A stretch of DNA of 32,409 nt, from assembly GCA_022797935.1 (NCBI GenBank), contig JAAWLO010000019.1:1-32409 (forward strand). Reading direction: 5' to 3'. How positions within the stretch are numbered: position 1 is the stretch's first letter; every line of letters begins with the position of its first letter. The position numbers and the translations under genes are program-made. This DNA comes from Oscillibacter sp. (GTDB lineage: Bacteria; Bacillota; Clostridia; Oscillospirales; Oscillospiraceae). Positions 14,336 through 22,880 of this stretch are shown in pieces. The notes under the pieces are model-generated. The model saw only the letters and a list, made by a program, of their open reading frames with translations, did not search any database and was not told the origin of the DNA.

Positions 14336-15829
14336 TCAAGACTGCACCTGGGCGTAAAAGGCGGCGAAAGCCTCCTGATTGGACAAAAGCTTCTCCGGGC
14401 GCTGGATATACTCCTCCGGATACTTGGGGTTGAACACCCGCTGAATGCGGGCGCTCCGCTCTCCGCCTCCGGTCAGGTCCAGCATTTTTGTGGACCCTCC
14501 CGCGCCGAAAGAGAGAATGGAGCACAGCTCCGACATGATATAAATGTTGTACAGGCATCTCCCGCCGGGGCGGGTCCAGCCCACGTTCTCAAAGCTGCCG
14601 GCCATATATTTCTGGCGGTAGAGATAATAGGGCGCATAGCCCTTCTGCCGCAGAACCGGCGCGGCGAAATCCAGCATCGCCGCCACAACCTCCGGGCCGG
14701 GAATGGACAGCCCCTCCAGCAGAATACGGCTGCCCTTTTTCAGCGCCAGTGTATGGATGGTGAGATTCTCCGTGCCAAAGTCCAGGCAGGCCTCCAGGGA
14801 CCGGCGGAAGCCCTCTGCCGTGTCCTCCGGCAGTCCGGCAATCAGGTCCATGTTCACCTGAGTGAAGCCATACCGCCTCACCAGCTCCATAGCCGCCTCA
14901 ATGTCCCCGGGACTGTGACGGCGTCCAATGGCCTCCAGCACATGGGGTTCCATGGTCTGGGGATTCACCGATACCCGGTCCGTCCCGTGGGCCTTCAAAA
15001 CGGCCAGCTTCGCCGCCGTGATGGTATCCGGCCTTCCGGCCTCCACCGTCAGCTCTTCTCCGGTCCACGCGGAACCAAAGGCCTCCTCAAAGGTACACAA
15101 AACCCGGTCCAGCTGCTCCGCCGAGAGCGTTGTGGGTGTGCCGCCGCCCATATAGGCTGCCCGGACCCGGAGATTCTGTTCCTGAACCATACGGCCTCCG
15201 GCCCGGAGCTCCGCCGTCAAGGCCTCCACATAGGGCGCCACTTTTCCCAGACTCCGCTCCACCGACTGACTGACAAAGGAGCAGTACGCGCACCGGGTCG
15301 GACAGAAGGGAATGCCGATATAGACGGCAATGTCCCGAGGCCGCAGGTCCCGGGAGGCCTCCAGCGCCGCCTCGCCGGTCTCCAGCGCCAGGGAGGCCCG
15401 CTGCGGCGTAACGTAATACTGCCGCTCCAGCAGCTCCCGGACCGCCTCCGGTGGTTTTCCCTCCGCCAGCGCCTCTGTCACCAGCTTGTCAGGCCGGACG
15501 CCCGTCAGCATTCCCCAGGGCGGCGCGCCGCCGGTCAGGGCCTGATAAGCCAGAAAGAAGCAGGCGCCCACCGCGTGCCGCCGCTGGCCCTCCCGCCGGA
15601 AGGGCGACCCCTCCAGCACGCAGCCAAAGCTCCGGGAGGCCGTCTGTCCCCGGTAGGACAGCTCTGTCCGTACCCGGCAGATATCCTCTTCCTCCTGGCA
15701 GGCCACCACCGCCCAGTCCGCGTCCCCGGGCTCGATAGGCTCATAGACCGGCAGCTCGCCGGGAAAGAGGTTTGCCAAGCTCTGTTCCAGTGTATAGCGC
15801 TCGTCGTGGCCCTTTAAAATCAGTTTCAT
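14336..15829 (-). CDS. hemZ: Coproporphyrinogen dehydrogenase HemZ-like radical SAM protein
   Basis: A 497-residue radical SAM protein. The cluster motif CPTRCAYC has Cys176, Cys180 and Cys183 (CX3CX2C). YMGGGTPTTLSAEQL and VNMDLIAGLPEDT match the HemN/HemZ group. The roughly 165-residue N-terminal extension and the QKYMAGSFENVGW block are characteristic of HemZ. The family is annotated as oxygen-independent coproporphyrinogen III oxidase, but many HemN relatives act in other reactions and no other heme gene is nearby, so the activity is unproven. The start ATG overlaps the TGA of the MBL gene by 4 nt (ATGA), so translation is coupled. Confidence 0.92.
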   Translation of the reverse strand: MKLILKGHDERYTLEQSLANLFPGELPVYEPIEPGDADWAVVACQEEEDICRVRTELSYRGQTASRSFGCVLEGSPFRREGQRRHAVGACFFLAYQALTGGAPPWGMLTGVRPDKLVTEALAEGKPPEAVRELLERQYYVTPQRASLALETGEAALEASRDLRPRDIAVYIGIPFCPTRCAYCSFVSQSVERSLGKVAPYVEALTAELRAGGRMVQEQNLRVRAAYMGGGTPTTLSAEQLDRVLCTFEEAFGSAWTGEELTVEAGRPDTITAAKLAVLKAHGTDRVSVNPQTMEPHVLEAIGRRHSPGDIEAAMELVRRYGFTQVNMDLIAGLPEDTAEGFRRSLEACLDFGTENLTIHTLALKKGSRILLEGLSIPGPEVVAAMLDFAAPVLRQKGYAPYYLYRQKYMAGSFENVGWTRPGGRCLYNIYIMSELCSILSFGAGGSTKMLDLTGGGERSARIQRVFNPKYPEEYIQRPEKLLSNQEAFAAFYAQVQS

Positions 15830-16890
15830 GGCCGGCTCCCCAGAGCCTGGCGCAGGTAGGGATTGCTTTGCCGCTCCTCTTCCAGGGTGGTAGCGCCCAT
15901 GTGGCCGGGGAAGACCTGGGCGTCTCCGCTCATCCGGCCAAACAGGCGCAGGGATGACATCATTTTTTCCCAGTTTCCGCCGGGAAAATCCGTCCGGCCG
16001 CAGGAACCTGCAAACAAAACGTCGCCGCAGAACAGCGGCCCTCCGCTGACCCGCAGCGTCACGCTGCCCTCAGAGTGGCCGAATGTGTGGATGGGATGGA
16101 TATTCAGGCTGCCGAAGGGCAGTTCCTTCGCGTCCTTCGTCTCCACATCCCGGTCATTGAACGCCTCGTAAAACCGGATCTCCTGCAGCGGGCATTCCGG
16201 GTCCTCCAGCATCCTCTGCACCGGGAAGAGACGGGGGTCCGTGCCGTAAACGTCCTTCTGGTGAATATAAATCTCCGCCTCTGGGAAAGCCGCCGCCAGC
16301 TCCGGCAGGCCGTCAACATGGTCGTAATGGCCGTGGGTCAGGAGAATGTATTTCAGCTCTCCCCCCTTCTTCCGGACCTCCTCGATAATCCGGGGCGCGT
16401 CCCCGCCGGGGTCAATCACCGCCGTCTGCTTCGCGGCCCGTTCCGTCAGGATATAGCAGTTGGTGCCCAGAGGGCCCACCTCCAGGCAGGTAATCTCCAG
16501 CAGATTCTTTACCCGGTTGACGGGAATTTCGTCCGAGAGGTCCTGGAAGCCGGTGAAATCCACCTGTCCCTCCTCCCAGACCCGCCGGAACCGGGCCAGG
16601 GCCCCGGCGTAATCGCCGTACCACTCAGCCAGAGCGGGTCCCTCCGGCGAGGACCAGCCGCAGCCCACGATATACGCTCCCGCGTGGGGTCCCGCCAGGG
16701 CCACGGCGCTCTGGATAAACCAGTATTCCCCTTCCCCCCGCTGCTGCTCCAGAATCACAAAGCTGTCCTCTCGGGGCCCCAGGCGGTTCAGCTCCTGTTC
16801 GACAAGCTCCCACGTGACTGGGCCGGTCTCCCCGCCTGCCGTTCTCAGGGTCCAGGGAATCCCCTTCCAGGGCTGTTGAAGATTGGCCAT
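15826..16890 (-). CDS. MBL-fold metallohydrolase with an extra N-terminal domain
   Basis: A 354-residue protein. The C-terminal 215 residues form a glyoxalase II-like metallo-beta-lactamase domain (EVGPLGTNCYIL at 137-148, zinc motif THGHYDH at 185-191, then HTFGHSEGSV, FCGDVLF and FPGHMGATTL). Such single-domain enzymes are usually about 205-215 residues. Residues 1-130 are an unrecognised, aromatic-rich domain (EYWFIQSAVAL, AYIVGCGWSSPEG, ALAEWYGDYAGALARFRRVW). The start at 16890 has AAGGAGG about 8 nt upstream. It lies 22 nt after dtd and overlaps hemZ by 4 nt. The substrate is unknown. Confidence 0.9.
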   Translation of the reverse strand: MANLQQPWKGIPWTLRTAGGETGPVTWELVEQELNRLGPREDSFVILEQQRGEGEYWFIQSAVALAGPHAGAYIVGCGWSSPEGPALAEWYGDYAGALARFRRVWEEGQVDFTGFQDLSDEIPVNRVKNLLEITCLEVGPLGTNCYILTERAAKQTAVIDPGGDAPRIIEEVRKKGGELKYILLTHGHYDHVDGLPELAAAFPEAEIYIHQKDVYGTDPRLFPVQRMLEDPECPLQEIRFYEAFNDRDVETKDAKELPFGSLNIHPIHTFGHSEGSVTLRVSGGPLFCGDVLFAGSCGRTDFPGGNWEKMMSSLRLFGRMSGDAQVFPGHMGATTLEEERQSNPYLRQALGSRP

Positions 16891-16912
16891 TGTAAAACCT
16901 CCTTCTCCCCCT

Positions 16913-17356
16913 TCAAGGGGCTTCCGTATCAAACAAAATGGTCACCGGCCCGTCGTTCACGGAATCCACGGCCATGTCCGCGCCGAATTCTCCCTGCTCC
17001 ACAGGAAAACCCCGCTCCCGGCATTGGTCCATAAATTTCTCGTACAGCGGGACGGCCAAATCCGGCTTCGCCGCTCCCGTAAAGCCCGGACGGCGGGAAG
17101 AGGTGTCGGCATACAGGGTGAACTGGGAAATCACCAGCAGCCCGCCGCCCACTTGTTCCAGACTGCGGTTCATCTTGCCGTTCTCATCCTCGAACACCCG
17201 CAGGTTGCAGATTTTGTCCGCCAGCTTCACGGCGGTCTCCTCCGTATCCCTGGGACCCACTCCCAGAAGAACCAGAAATCCCTGGTCAATCCGGCCGCGG
17301 ACCGTACCGTCAATGGTAACGGAAGCCCGCTTCACCCGCGTGACCACAGCGCGCAT
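16913..17356 (-). CDS. dtd: D-aminoacyl-tRNA deacylase
   Basis: Removes D-amino acids and glycine wrongly attached to tRNA. The 147 residues match DTD over the full length, with SQFTL at 77-81 and NDGPVT at 134-139, the two cross-subunit active-site motifs of the dimer. AAGGAGGA precedes the ATG. relA lies 36 nt upstream, as in many Firmicutes where relA and dtd are adjacent. Confidence 0.97.
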   Translation of the reverse strand: MRAVVTRVKRASVTIDGTVRGRIDQGFLVLLGVGPRDTEETAVKLADKICNLRVFEDENGKMNRSLEQVGGGLLVISQFTLYADTSSRRPGFTGAAKPDLAVPLYEKFMDQCRERGFPVEQGEFGADMAVDSVNDGPVTILFDTEAP

Positions 17357-17392
17357 AGGCAGTTCCTCCTTCTCTCCGGCGCTTCCGCGCCC

Positions 17393-19576
17393 TCAGCCCG
17401 CAGGCCGGGTCACCCGCAGAACGCCGGAGATTTGATTCAGCTTATTCATAATGGTCTTCATCTGCACACCGTCCCGCACCCGAATCTCCAGACGGATGAC
17501 GGCAAATCCATCCTCCGTGCTCCGGGAGTTCAAGCCGCTGACAAAGGTATTCGTGCTGGACAGAGCCGTGGAGATGTCCAGAATCAGGTTCATCCGGTCC
17601 TTGCTCACCACTTCAATGGTAGTGGGATAGCTCTCATTCGTGTCGCTGCCCCAGGTGACCTTCAGCCAGCGGCCCTCCTGACCTGCCCGGCGTTCCGGCG
17701 CGGCGTTGGGGCAGTCCGCCCGGTGGACGGACACGCCGTAGCCCCGGGTGATGAAGCCCACAATCTCGTCCCCCGGCACCGGCGTGCAGCAGCGGGAGAA
17801 CTTGACCAGACAGTTGTCCAGGCCCTCCACAATGATCCCCTGCTCGCTCTTTACCGGCCGGGGCTGAGGAACGGGAGGCTCCTCTGTCCGCTGGAGGCTC
17901 TCCGCCGCCTCCTGATGCTGCCGGGCAATGCGCTGGAGCTCTCCCCGCATCCGGCTGACGGCCTTCTGCGCCGTGAAGCCCCCATAGCCTATGGCGGCAT
18001 ACATCTCATCCAGCGTTCCATAGGACACTTTTTTCAGCAGCAGCGCCAGATTTTCCGTCACATCCCGCATGGTCAGACCGCTGTGGCGCAGCTCCTGCTC
18101 GAAGGAGGAGCGGCCATTGGCAATATTCTCTTCCTTCTTCTCCTTTTTAAACCACTGGCGGATTTTACTCCGGGCCTCGCTGCTCTTGGCGATCTTCACC
18201 CAGTCCCGGCTGGGACCCTTGGCGGATTTAGAGGTCAGAATCTCCACAATATCGCCGTTTTTCAGCACATGATCCAGGGGCACAATGCGGTTATTGACCT
18301 TCGCCCCCACCATGCGGTTGCCCACGGCGGAATGAATGGCATAGGCAAAGTCAATGGGCGTGGCCTTGGCGGGGAGGTTCTGCACATCCCCATTGGGCGT
18401 GAAGACAAAGACCTCGTCGGCAAACATATCCACCTTCAGGGAGTGGATATACTCCTCCGCGTCGGCCCCCTCCTGGTTCTCCAGCAGGCGGCGGACCCAC
18501 TCGTACCGTCCCTCGGTCCCGGAGCCCTGGCCGTTCTGCTTGTATTTCCAATGGGCGGCTACGCCATATTCCGCCACCTCGTGCATCTTCCAGGTGCGAA
18601 TCTGCACCTCGAAGGGCAGGCCGTCGGGTCCCATCACCGTGGTGTGGAGGGATTGGTAGCCGTTGGGCTTCTCCGTGCCGATATAGTCCTTGAACCGGCC
18701 CGGAATCGGCTTGTAGATGTCGTGAATGACTCCCAGGACATTGTAGCAGTCCCCCATGGTGTCCACCAGCACCCGGAAGGCGAAGAGATCGAAAATCTCA
18801 TCCAGGGACTTGTTCTGGCTGAACATCTTCCGGTAAATGGAATAGGGGTGCTTGATGCGGCCGTAAACCATATGCTGGATGCCCAGCTCATCCAGCCGGG
18901 CCCGAATCTGGTCCTGGGTTCGGGAGAGGAAGGCGTCGTACTCCGGCCGTTTGACGTCCAGCCGGGTGATAATTTCCTCGTAGCCCACCGGGTCCAGGTA
19001 TTTCAGCGAGAGGTCCTCCAGCTCCCACTTCATTCGCTGCATTCCCAGGCGGTGGGAGATGGGCGCATAGATTTCCATCGTCTCCAGGGACTTCTGCTTC
19101 TGCTTCTCCGGGGACTGGTACTCCATGGTGCGCATGTTGTGAAGCCGGTCTGAGATTTTGATGAGGATAACCCGGATGTCCTTGCTCATGGCAATCAGCA
19201 TCTTTCTCAGGTTCTCCATCTGCTCGTCTTCTTTGGTGGCGTACTGAATCCGGGTCAGCTTGCTGACGCCCTCCACCAGGTCCGCAATGGTGGGCGAGAA
19301 CAGATGCGCCACATCCTCATGGGTGGCGGGGGTATCCTCAATGACATCGTGGAGCAGGGCGGCCTCAATGGACTCCGAATCCAGCTTCAGCTCCTCCGCC
19401 ACAATCTGGGCCACGGCCAGGGGATGGATGATATACGGCTCGCCGCTTTTCCGCTTTTGCCCCTCATGGCAGCGGTTCGCGTAGTCAAAAGCGGCGCGGA
19501 TATGGTCGAAATCCGCCGCGGGGTTATAGCCCCGGACGGTCTTTTCCAGCAGTTCGTATTGCTCTTGCACGGTCAC
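17393..19576 (-). CDS. relA: Bifunctional (p)ppGpp synthetase/hydrolase
   Basis: Long RSH enzyme (727 residues) that makes and degrades (p)ppGpp in the stringent response. In order: the HD hydrolase domain (HP at 51-52, HDVIEDT at 76-82, ISDRLHNMRT at 141-150); the synthetase domain (FDLFAFRVLV near 262, PNGYQSLHTT at 304-313, EVQIRTWKMH); TGS at about 387-447 (VFVFTPNGDV); and ACT at the end (about 650-725). The intact HD residues indicate a bifunctional Rel rather than a synthase only. Translation starts at a GTG (19576) with GGAGG 10 nt upstream inside the end of recJ; the recJ stop is 1 nt before it. Confidence 0.97.
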   Translation of the reverse strand: MTVQEQYELLEKTVRGYNPAADFDHIRAAFDYANRCHEGQKRKSGEPYIIHPLAVAQIVAEELKLDSESIEAALLHDVIEDTPATHEDVAHLFSPTIADLVEGVSKLTRIQYATKEDEQMENLRKMLIAMSKDIRVILIKISDRLHNMRTMEYQSPEKQKQKSLETMEIYAPISHRLGMQRMKWELEDLSLKYLDPVGYEEIITRLDVKRPEYDAFLSRTQDQIRARLDELGIQHMVYGRIKHPYSIYRKMFSQNKSLDEIFDLFAFRVLVDTMGDCYNVLGVIHDIYKPIPGRFKDYIGTEKPNGYQSLHTTVMGPDGLPFEVQIRTWKMHEVAEYGVAAHWKYKQNGQGSGTEGRYEWVRRLLENQEGADAEEYIHSLKVDMFADEVFVFTPNGDVQNLPAKATPIDFAYAIHSAVGNRMVGAKVNNRIVPLDHVLKNGDIVEILTSKSAKGPSRDWVKIAKSSEARSKIRQWFKKEKKEENIANGRSSFEQELRHSGLTMRDVTENLALLLKKVSYGTLDEMYAAIGYGGFTAQKAVSRMRGELQRIARQHQEAAESLQRTEEPPVPQPRPVKSEQGIIVEGLDNCLVKFSRCCTPVPGDEIVGFITRGYGVSVHRADCPNAAPERRAGQEGRWLKVTWGSDTNESYPTTIEVVSKDRMNLILDISTALSSTNTFVSGLNSRSTEDGFAVIRLEIRVRDGVQMKTIMNKLNQISGVLRVTRPAG

Positions 19577-19577
19577 G

Positions 19578-21659
19578 TCAGGTCGCCTCCTTGTATTCCA
19601 GCCGGGCCAGATAGGGGCAGGCCGTCAGGTCCACCTTCCCCTGCACGGGAAGCAGGCACAGGCTCAGCCGGCCTTCCCGTTCCGACATGGCAATCAGCCC
19701 CCGCTCCCGGAAGACCTCCAGGGCCAGGGCGGCACGGAGAAAGCTCTCGCTGCCGCCGGTGCACCCCGCCAGAGCCCGCAGATACGGCAGGCGGTTTTCC
19801 TCGGTCTTTCCCTGCCGGAGCTGCCGCTCCAGCGTCACCCAGAAGGCGGCAAACTGATTCCGGGAGGTCCGGAGACGGACGGTCTCCTGAGGGGTCACGT
19901 CCTCCCCCTCTATCAGACGGCGGACCAGGGCCAGGGATTCCGCCTCATTCCGGCTGGGAGCCACGGAGGGCCGCACGTCCACCAGCTGCAGCTGCAGCGT
20001 CGTGACGCCCCGGAAGGTATTCGCCTGGAGGTAGAAGGCGGCGTCCACCCGGCTGCCGGGCACAATGCCGCCGCACTCCTCCTCGGTGACGGAAAAGAAA
20101 ATGGCCTCAAACCGGCTGGAGCCTTTGCTCAGCCGCAGCTTTAGATGCTTTCCCTGCCCCACAGGCTGAATCGCCTCTGCCGTGGCCCCCAGCAGGGCGA
20201 ACACAGGCCGGGGATTCCCCGCCCCATAGGGCTCCAGCAGGCTCAGATGCTCGGCCTGCTCCAAGGTCAGGTCCCCGGGAGAGGGCACCGCCGCATCCAC
20301 ATCCAGGGAACTCACCGGCGGTTCTCCACCGGCGGCCATGCGGGCATAGCGGTTCATCCGGGTTCGGAAGGCGGGAATATTCTCTTCGGGAATGGTGAAT
20401 CCCGCCGCCAGCTCGTGTCCGCCGAAGCCGTCCAGCAAATCCGCGCAGGACTCCAAAGCGGCAAAGAGGTTGAAGCCGCCGTAAGACCGGCAGGAACCCC
20501 GGCCCGTGCCGTCCTTCACATGAATCATGAAACTGGGGCAGGAGTATTTTTCGCTGAGCCGGGAGGCCACAATGCCTACCACTCCCTGGTGCCACTGGTC
20601 GCTGGCCAGAACCAGCGCGCTCCGCTCCTCCTGGCGCAGGGCCTCAATCTGCTCCACCGCGTCGGCACAGATGGTCTGCTCCACCGCCTGCCGCTCCCGG
20701 TTCAGCTCGCAGAGCTCCCGGGCCAGCTCCTCCGCCCGGGCTGGGTCCGCAGTCTCCAGCAGGTCCGCCGCCAGGTCCGCCGCGTCCATGCGCCCGGCGG
20801 CGTTGATGCGCGGAGAGAGCACAAAACCGATTTGAATGGAGGTCACCGGTTTGCCCCAGAGACCCGCCTCCCGCAGCAGGGCGCGGACGCCTACAAAATC
20901 CGTGTGGGGCAGGGCCTCCAGCCCACAGGAGACAATGACCCGGTTCTCCCCCTCCATCCGCATCACGTCGGCAACGGTGCCAATGGCGGCCAGCGTGGAG
21001 TAGCGGGCAAAGAGGGCGTCCTCCCGGCTCTCGCCCCCCAGCGCCAGCACCAGCTTCAGCGCCACGCCGCAGCCCGCCAGGTATTTGAAGGGGTACGCAC
21101 AGTCGGGCCGGTGCGGGTCCACCACCGCCACGGCATTGGGCAGCGTCTCCTTGCATTCGTGGTGATCCGTCACCACCACATCCATCCCCAGGGCATTGGC
21201 AAACTCCACCTCTTCATTCCCGGTGATGCCGCAGTCCACCGTAATCATCAGGGTGGCTCCCTGGTCCCGCAGGTGCTGAATAGCAGGCTTCGAGAGGCCA
21301 TAGCCGTCCTCAATCCGCCGGGGAATGTACCGCAGGCAGGGCACGCCGCAGCTCTTCAGATAGTCCAGCAGCAGCACCGTGGAAGTGATGCCGTCCACAT
21401 CGTAATCCCCGAAAACCGCCACCGTCTCCCCCTCCGCAACTGCCCGCTGAATCCGGGCCACGGCCTTGTCCATATCCCGCATCAGCATAGGGGAGAGGGT
21501 CAGTTTCCGGTCCCGGTCCAGACGCACCGCCGCATCCTCCGGTGTGGAGACCCCACGGGCGGCCAGCAGCAGGGCCATCAGGGCGGGATATCCCGCCTCC
21601 CGCAGGCGGGCGACGTCGTCCTTCTCCGGGGCGCCGATATTCCACTTTTGATATTTCAT
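19578..21659 (-). CDS. recJ: Single-stranded-DNA-specific exonuclease RecJ
   Basis: 5'-3' single-strand exonuclease of the DHH phosphoesterase family, acting in recombination and mismatch or base repair. The 693 residues include VFGDYDVDGITST at 82-94, VDCG at 141-144, TDHHE at 164-168, DPHRPDCAYPFKYLAGCGVA and, in the DHHA1 part, GTGRGSCRS and GGHELAAGF. The start is the ATG at 21659 (MKYQKWNIGAP), preceded by AAAGGGGG. The reading frame stays open about 125 codons upstream, but that sequence is not RecJ-like. It is the first gene of the recJ-relA-dtd-MBL-hemZ-udk run. Confidence 0.96.
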   Translation of the reverse strand: MKYQKWNIGAPEKDDVARLREAGYPALMALLLAARGVSTPEDAAVRLDRDRKLTLSPMLMRDMDKAVARIQRAVAEGETVAVFGDYDVDGITSTVLLLDYLKSCGVPCLRYIPRRIEDGYGLSKPAIQHLRDQGATLMITVDCGITGNEEVEFANALGMDVVVTDHHECKETLPNAVAVVDPHRPDCAYPFKYLAGCGVALKLVLALGGESREDALFARYSTLAAIGTVADVMRMEGENRVIVSCGLEALPHTDFVGVRALLREAGLWGKPVTSIQIGFVLSPRINAAGRMDAADLAADLLETADPARAEELARELCELNRERQAVEQTICADAVEQIEALRQEERSALVLASDQWHQGVVGIVASRLSEKYSCPSFMIHVKDGTGRGSCRSYGGFNLFAALESCADLLDGFGGHELAAGFTIPEENIPAFRTRMNRYARMAAGGEPPVSSLDVDAAVPSPGDLTLEQAEHLSLLEPYGAGNPRPVFALLGATAEAIQPVGQGKHLKLRLSKGSSRFEAIFFSVTEEECGGIVPGSRVDAAFYLQANTFRGVTTLQLQLVDVRPSVAPSRNEAESLALVRRLIEGEDVTPQETVRLRTSRNQFAAFWVTLERQLRQGKTEENRLPYLRALAGCTGGSESFLRAALALEVFRERGLIAMSEREGRLSLCLLPVQGKVDLTACPYLARLEYKEAT

Positions 21660-21707
21660 GAAAAGCGCCCCCTTTCCTCTTCCAAAAAGGCGCAAAGTTA
21701 CCCGTCT

Positions 21708-21736
21708 AGTATAGCAGATTCCCTCCGGAAGGTAAA
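21708..21736 (-). promoter_or_regulatory. Candidate promoter of the recJ-relA run
   Basis: Minus-strand TATACT (21708-21713) and TTTACC (21731-21736) are 17 nt apart and lie 50-75 nt before the recJ start. The -35 is weak. Confidence 0.5.
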
Positions 21737-21999
21737 GTGAAAATCCAGGATTCCCGGCATTTTTTCTTTTTCCTCCCGAAAACTGGATGTTTCGCTGGCC
21801 GGTCAAAGTCCCTCCGCGGCGGGGCGCTGCGGGCGGAACACCCGGTTTCCGGCGGCGGAATGTCCGGTGTTCCGCGCCGTCCCCTGCTTCCGGATGCCGG
21901 GGAGGCAGGCTTTCATCGGTGAATATAATAGGAGAAAAAACCGGCATGCTTCTATTTTGAGCGGAAGAGACCGGCCTTTGTGAATTGGCCTCCATATAT

Positions 22000-22046
22000 A
22001 AAAAAATACAGGGGCATGACCGCATTTTCCGCAGCCGCACCCCTGT
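22000..22046 (-). terminator. Terminator of the ABC transporter operon
   Basis: Minus-strand ACAGGGG/CCCCTGT stem with a large, partly paired loop, followed by ATTTTTTT. It is about 145 nt past the ATPase stop. Confidence 0.65.
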
Positions 22047-22190
22047 TTTCCATTATTTTCTATTTTCTGCCGTATATCCGCTTTCCGCATCTGATACCGG
22101 CGGACGGCAGGTTTCCAGCCCGCATGGTCCCGGCGTTCCTGTCATGGTTCACAGCCAGTCCAGCCGGTGACTGCGGACTCCGCTCTCGGG

Positions 22191-22859
22191 TCACGCCACA
22201 ATCCGTCCATCCTCCATCCGCACGATTCGGTCCGCCCTTTGCGCAATCTCAGGATTGTGGGTAATCATCACAATCGTCTGATGAAATTCCCGGCTGCTCA
22301 TCTGCAGCAGGCCCATTACATCCTCACTGGTTTTGGAGTCCAGATTTCCCGTCGGCTCATCCGCCAGAATCACAGACGGTTTCGAGGCCAGGGCCCGGGC
22401 AATCGCCGCCCGCTGCTGCTGTCCGCCGGAGAGGTGATTGGGCAGGCTGTCCAGCTTCTCCTCCAGCCCCAGCAGCTTCACCGCCTGCAGGATAAAAGGC
22501 CGGTCCGGTTTCTGCCTGTCCAGAGAAAGGGGAAAGACAATATTTTCCCACACCGTCAGCACCGGGATGAGATTGTAATTCTGGAACACAAAACCGATCT
22601 GCTTCCGGCGGAAAACGGCGGCCTGTTCCCGGTTCAGCTGCGCAAGCTCTGTGCCGCCGATTTGGACGCTCCCCTCTGTCGGGACATCCAGACCCCCCAG
22701 CATATTCAGCAGAGTGGATTTTCCGCTCCCGGAGGCGCCGATAATGGCGGTGAATTTCCCCCGTTCAATCTCCAGGTCCACGCCGTCCAGCGCCCGGACC
22801 TGGGCGTCACCGGCGCCGTAATATTTTTTGAGGCCAACGGCCTTCAGAATCGTTTCCAT
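22191..22859 (-). CDS. ABC transporter ATP-binding protein (MacB/LolD type)
   Basis: ATPase of an exporter-type ABC complex (222 residues). Walker [10 protein letters not shown] is at 41-49, the Q-loop FVFQNYNL at 90-97, the canonical signature LSGGQQQR at 143-150, Walker [13 protein letters not shown] at 163-174 and the H-loop in ITHNPE. Its standard signature contrasts with that of the second ATPase at 25602-26267. It lies 21 nt after the permease gene and is presumably co-transcribed and the main motor for it. Confidence 0.95.
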   Translation of the reverse strand: METILKAVGLKKYYGAGDAQVRALDGVDLEIERGKFTAIIGASGSGKSTLLNMLGGLDVPTEGSVQIGGTELAQLNREQAAVFRRKQIGFVFQNYNLIPVLTVWENIVFPLSLDRQKPDRPFILQAVKLLGLEEKLDSLPNHLSGGQQQRAAIARALASKPSVILADEPTGNLDSKTSEDVMGLLQMSSREFHQTIVMITHNPEIAQRADRIVRMEDGRIVA

Positions 22860-22880
22860 AACACGGCTCCTCTCGCATCA

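Larger units (their letters stand above)
21660..22190. other. 530-bp intergenic region between the ABC module and recJ
   Basis: No gene is supported. Besides the recJ promoter candidate and the ABC-module terminator, there is a strong inverted repeat GCGGAACACC/GGTGTTCCGC at 21833-21842 and 21866-21875 with a 23-nt loop, and an isolated TATAAT at 21924-21929 on the plus strand with no matching -35 or gene. Confidence 0.6.

Noticed and set aside
13388-15817. 809-residue plus-strand open frame opposite udk and hemZ
   Set aside because: It spans two unrelated minus-strand genes and their gap, has no recognisable domain, and has no ribosome binding site.
16883-19153. 756-residue plus-strand open frame opposite dtd and relA
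   Set aside because: Antisense shadow of two confidently identified genes; low-complexity H/L/P/G composition.
21803-22090. Minus-strand open frame between the ABC module and recJ
   Set aside because: It contains the terminator hairpin region, shows no family resemblance and has no ribosome binding site.
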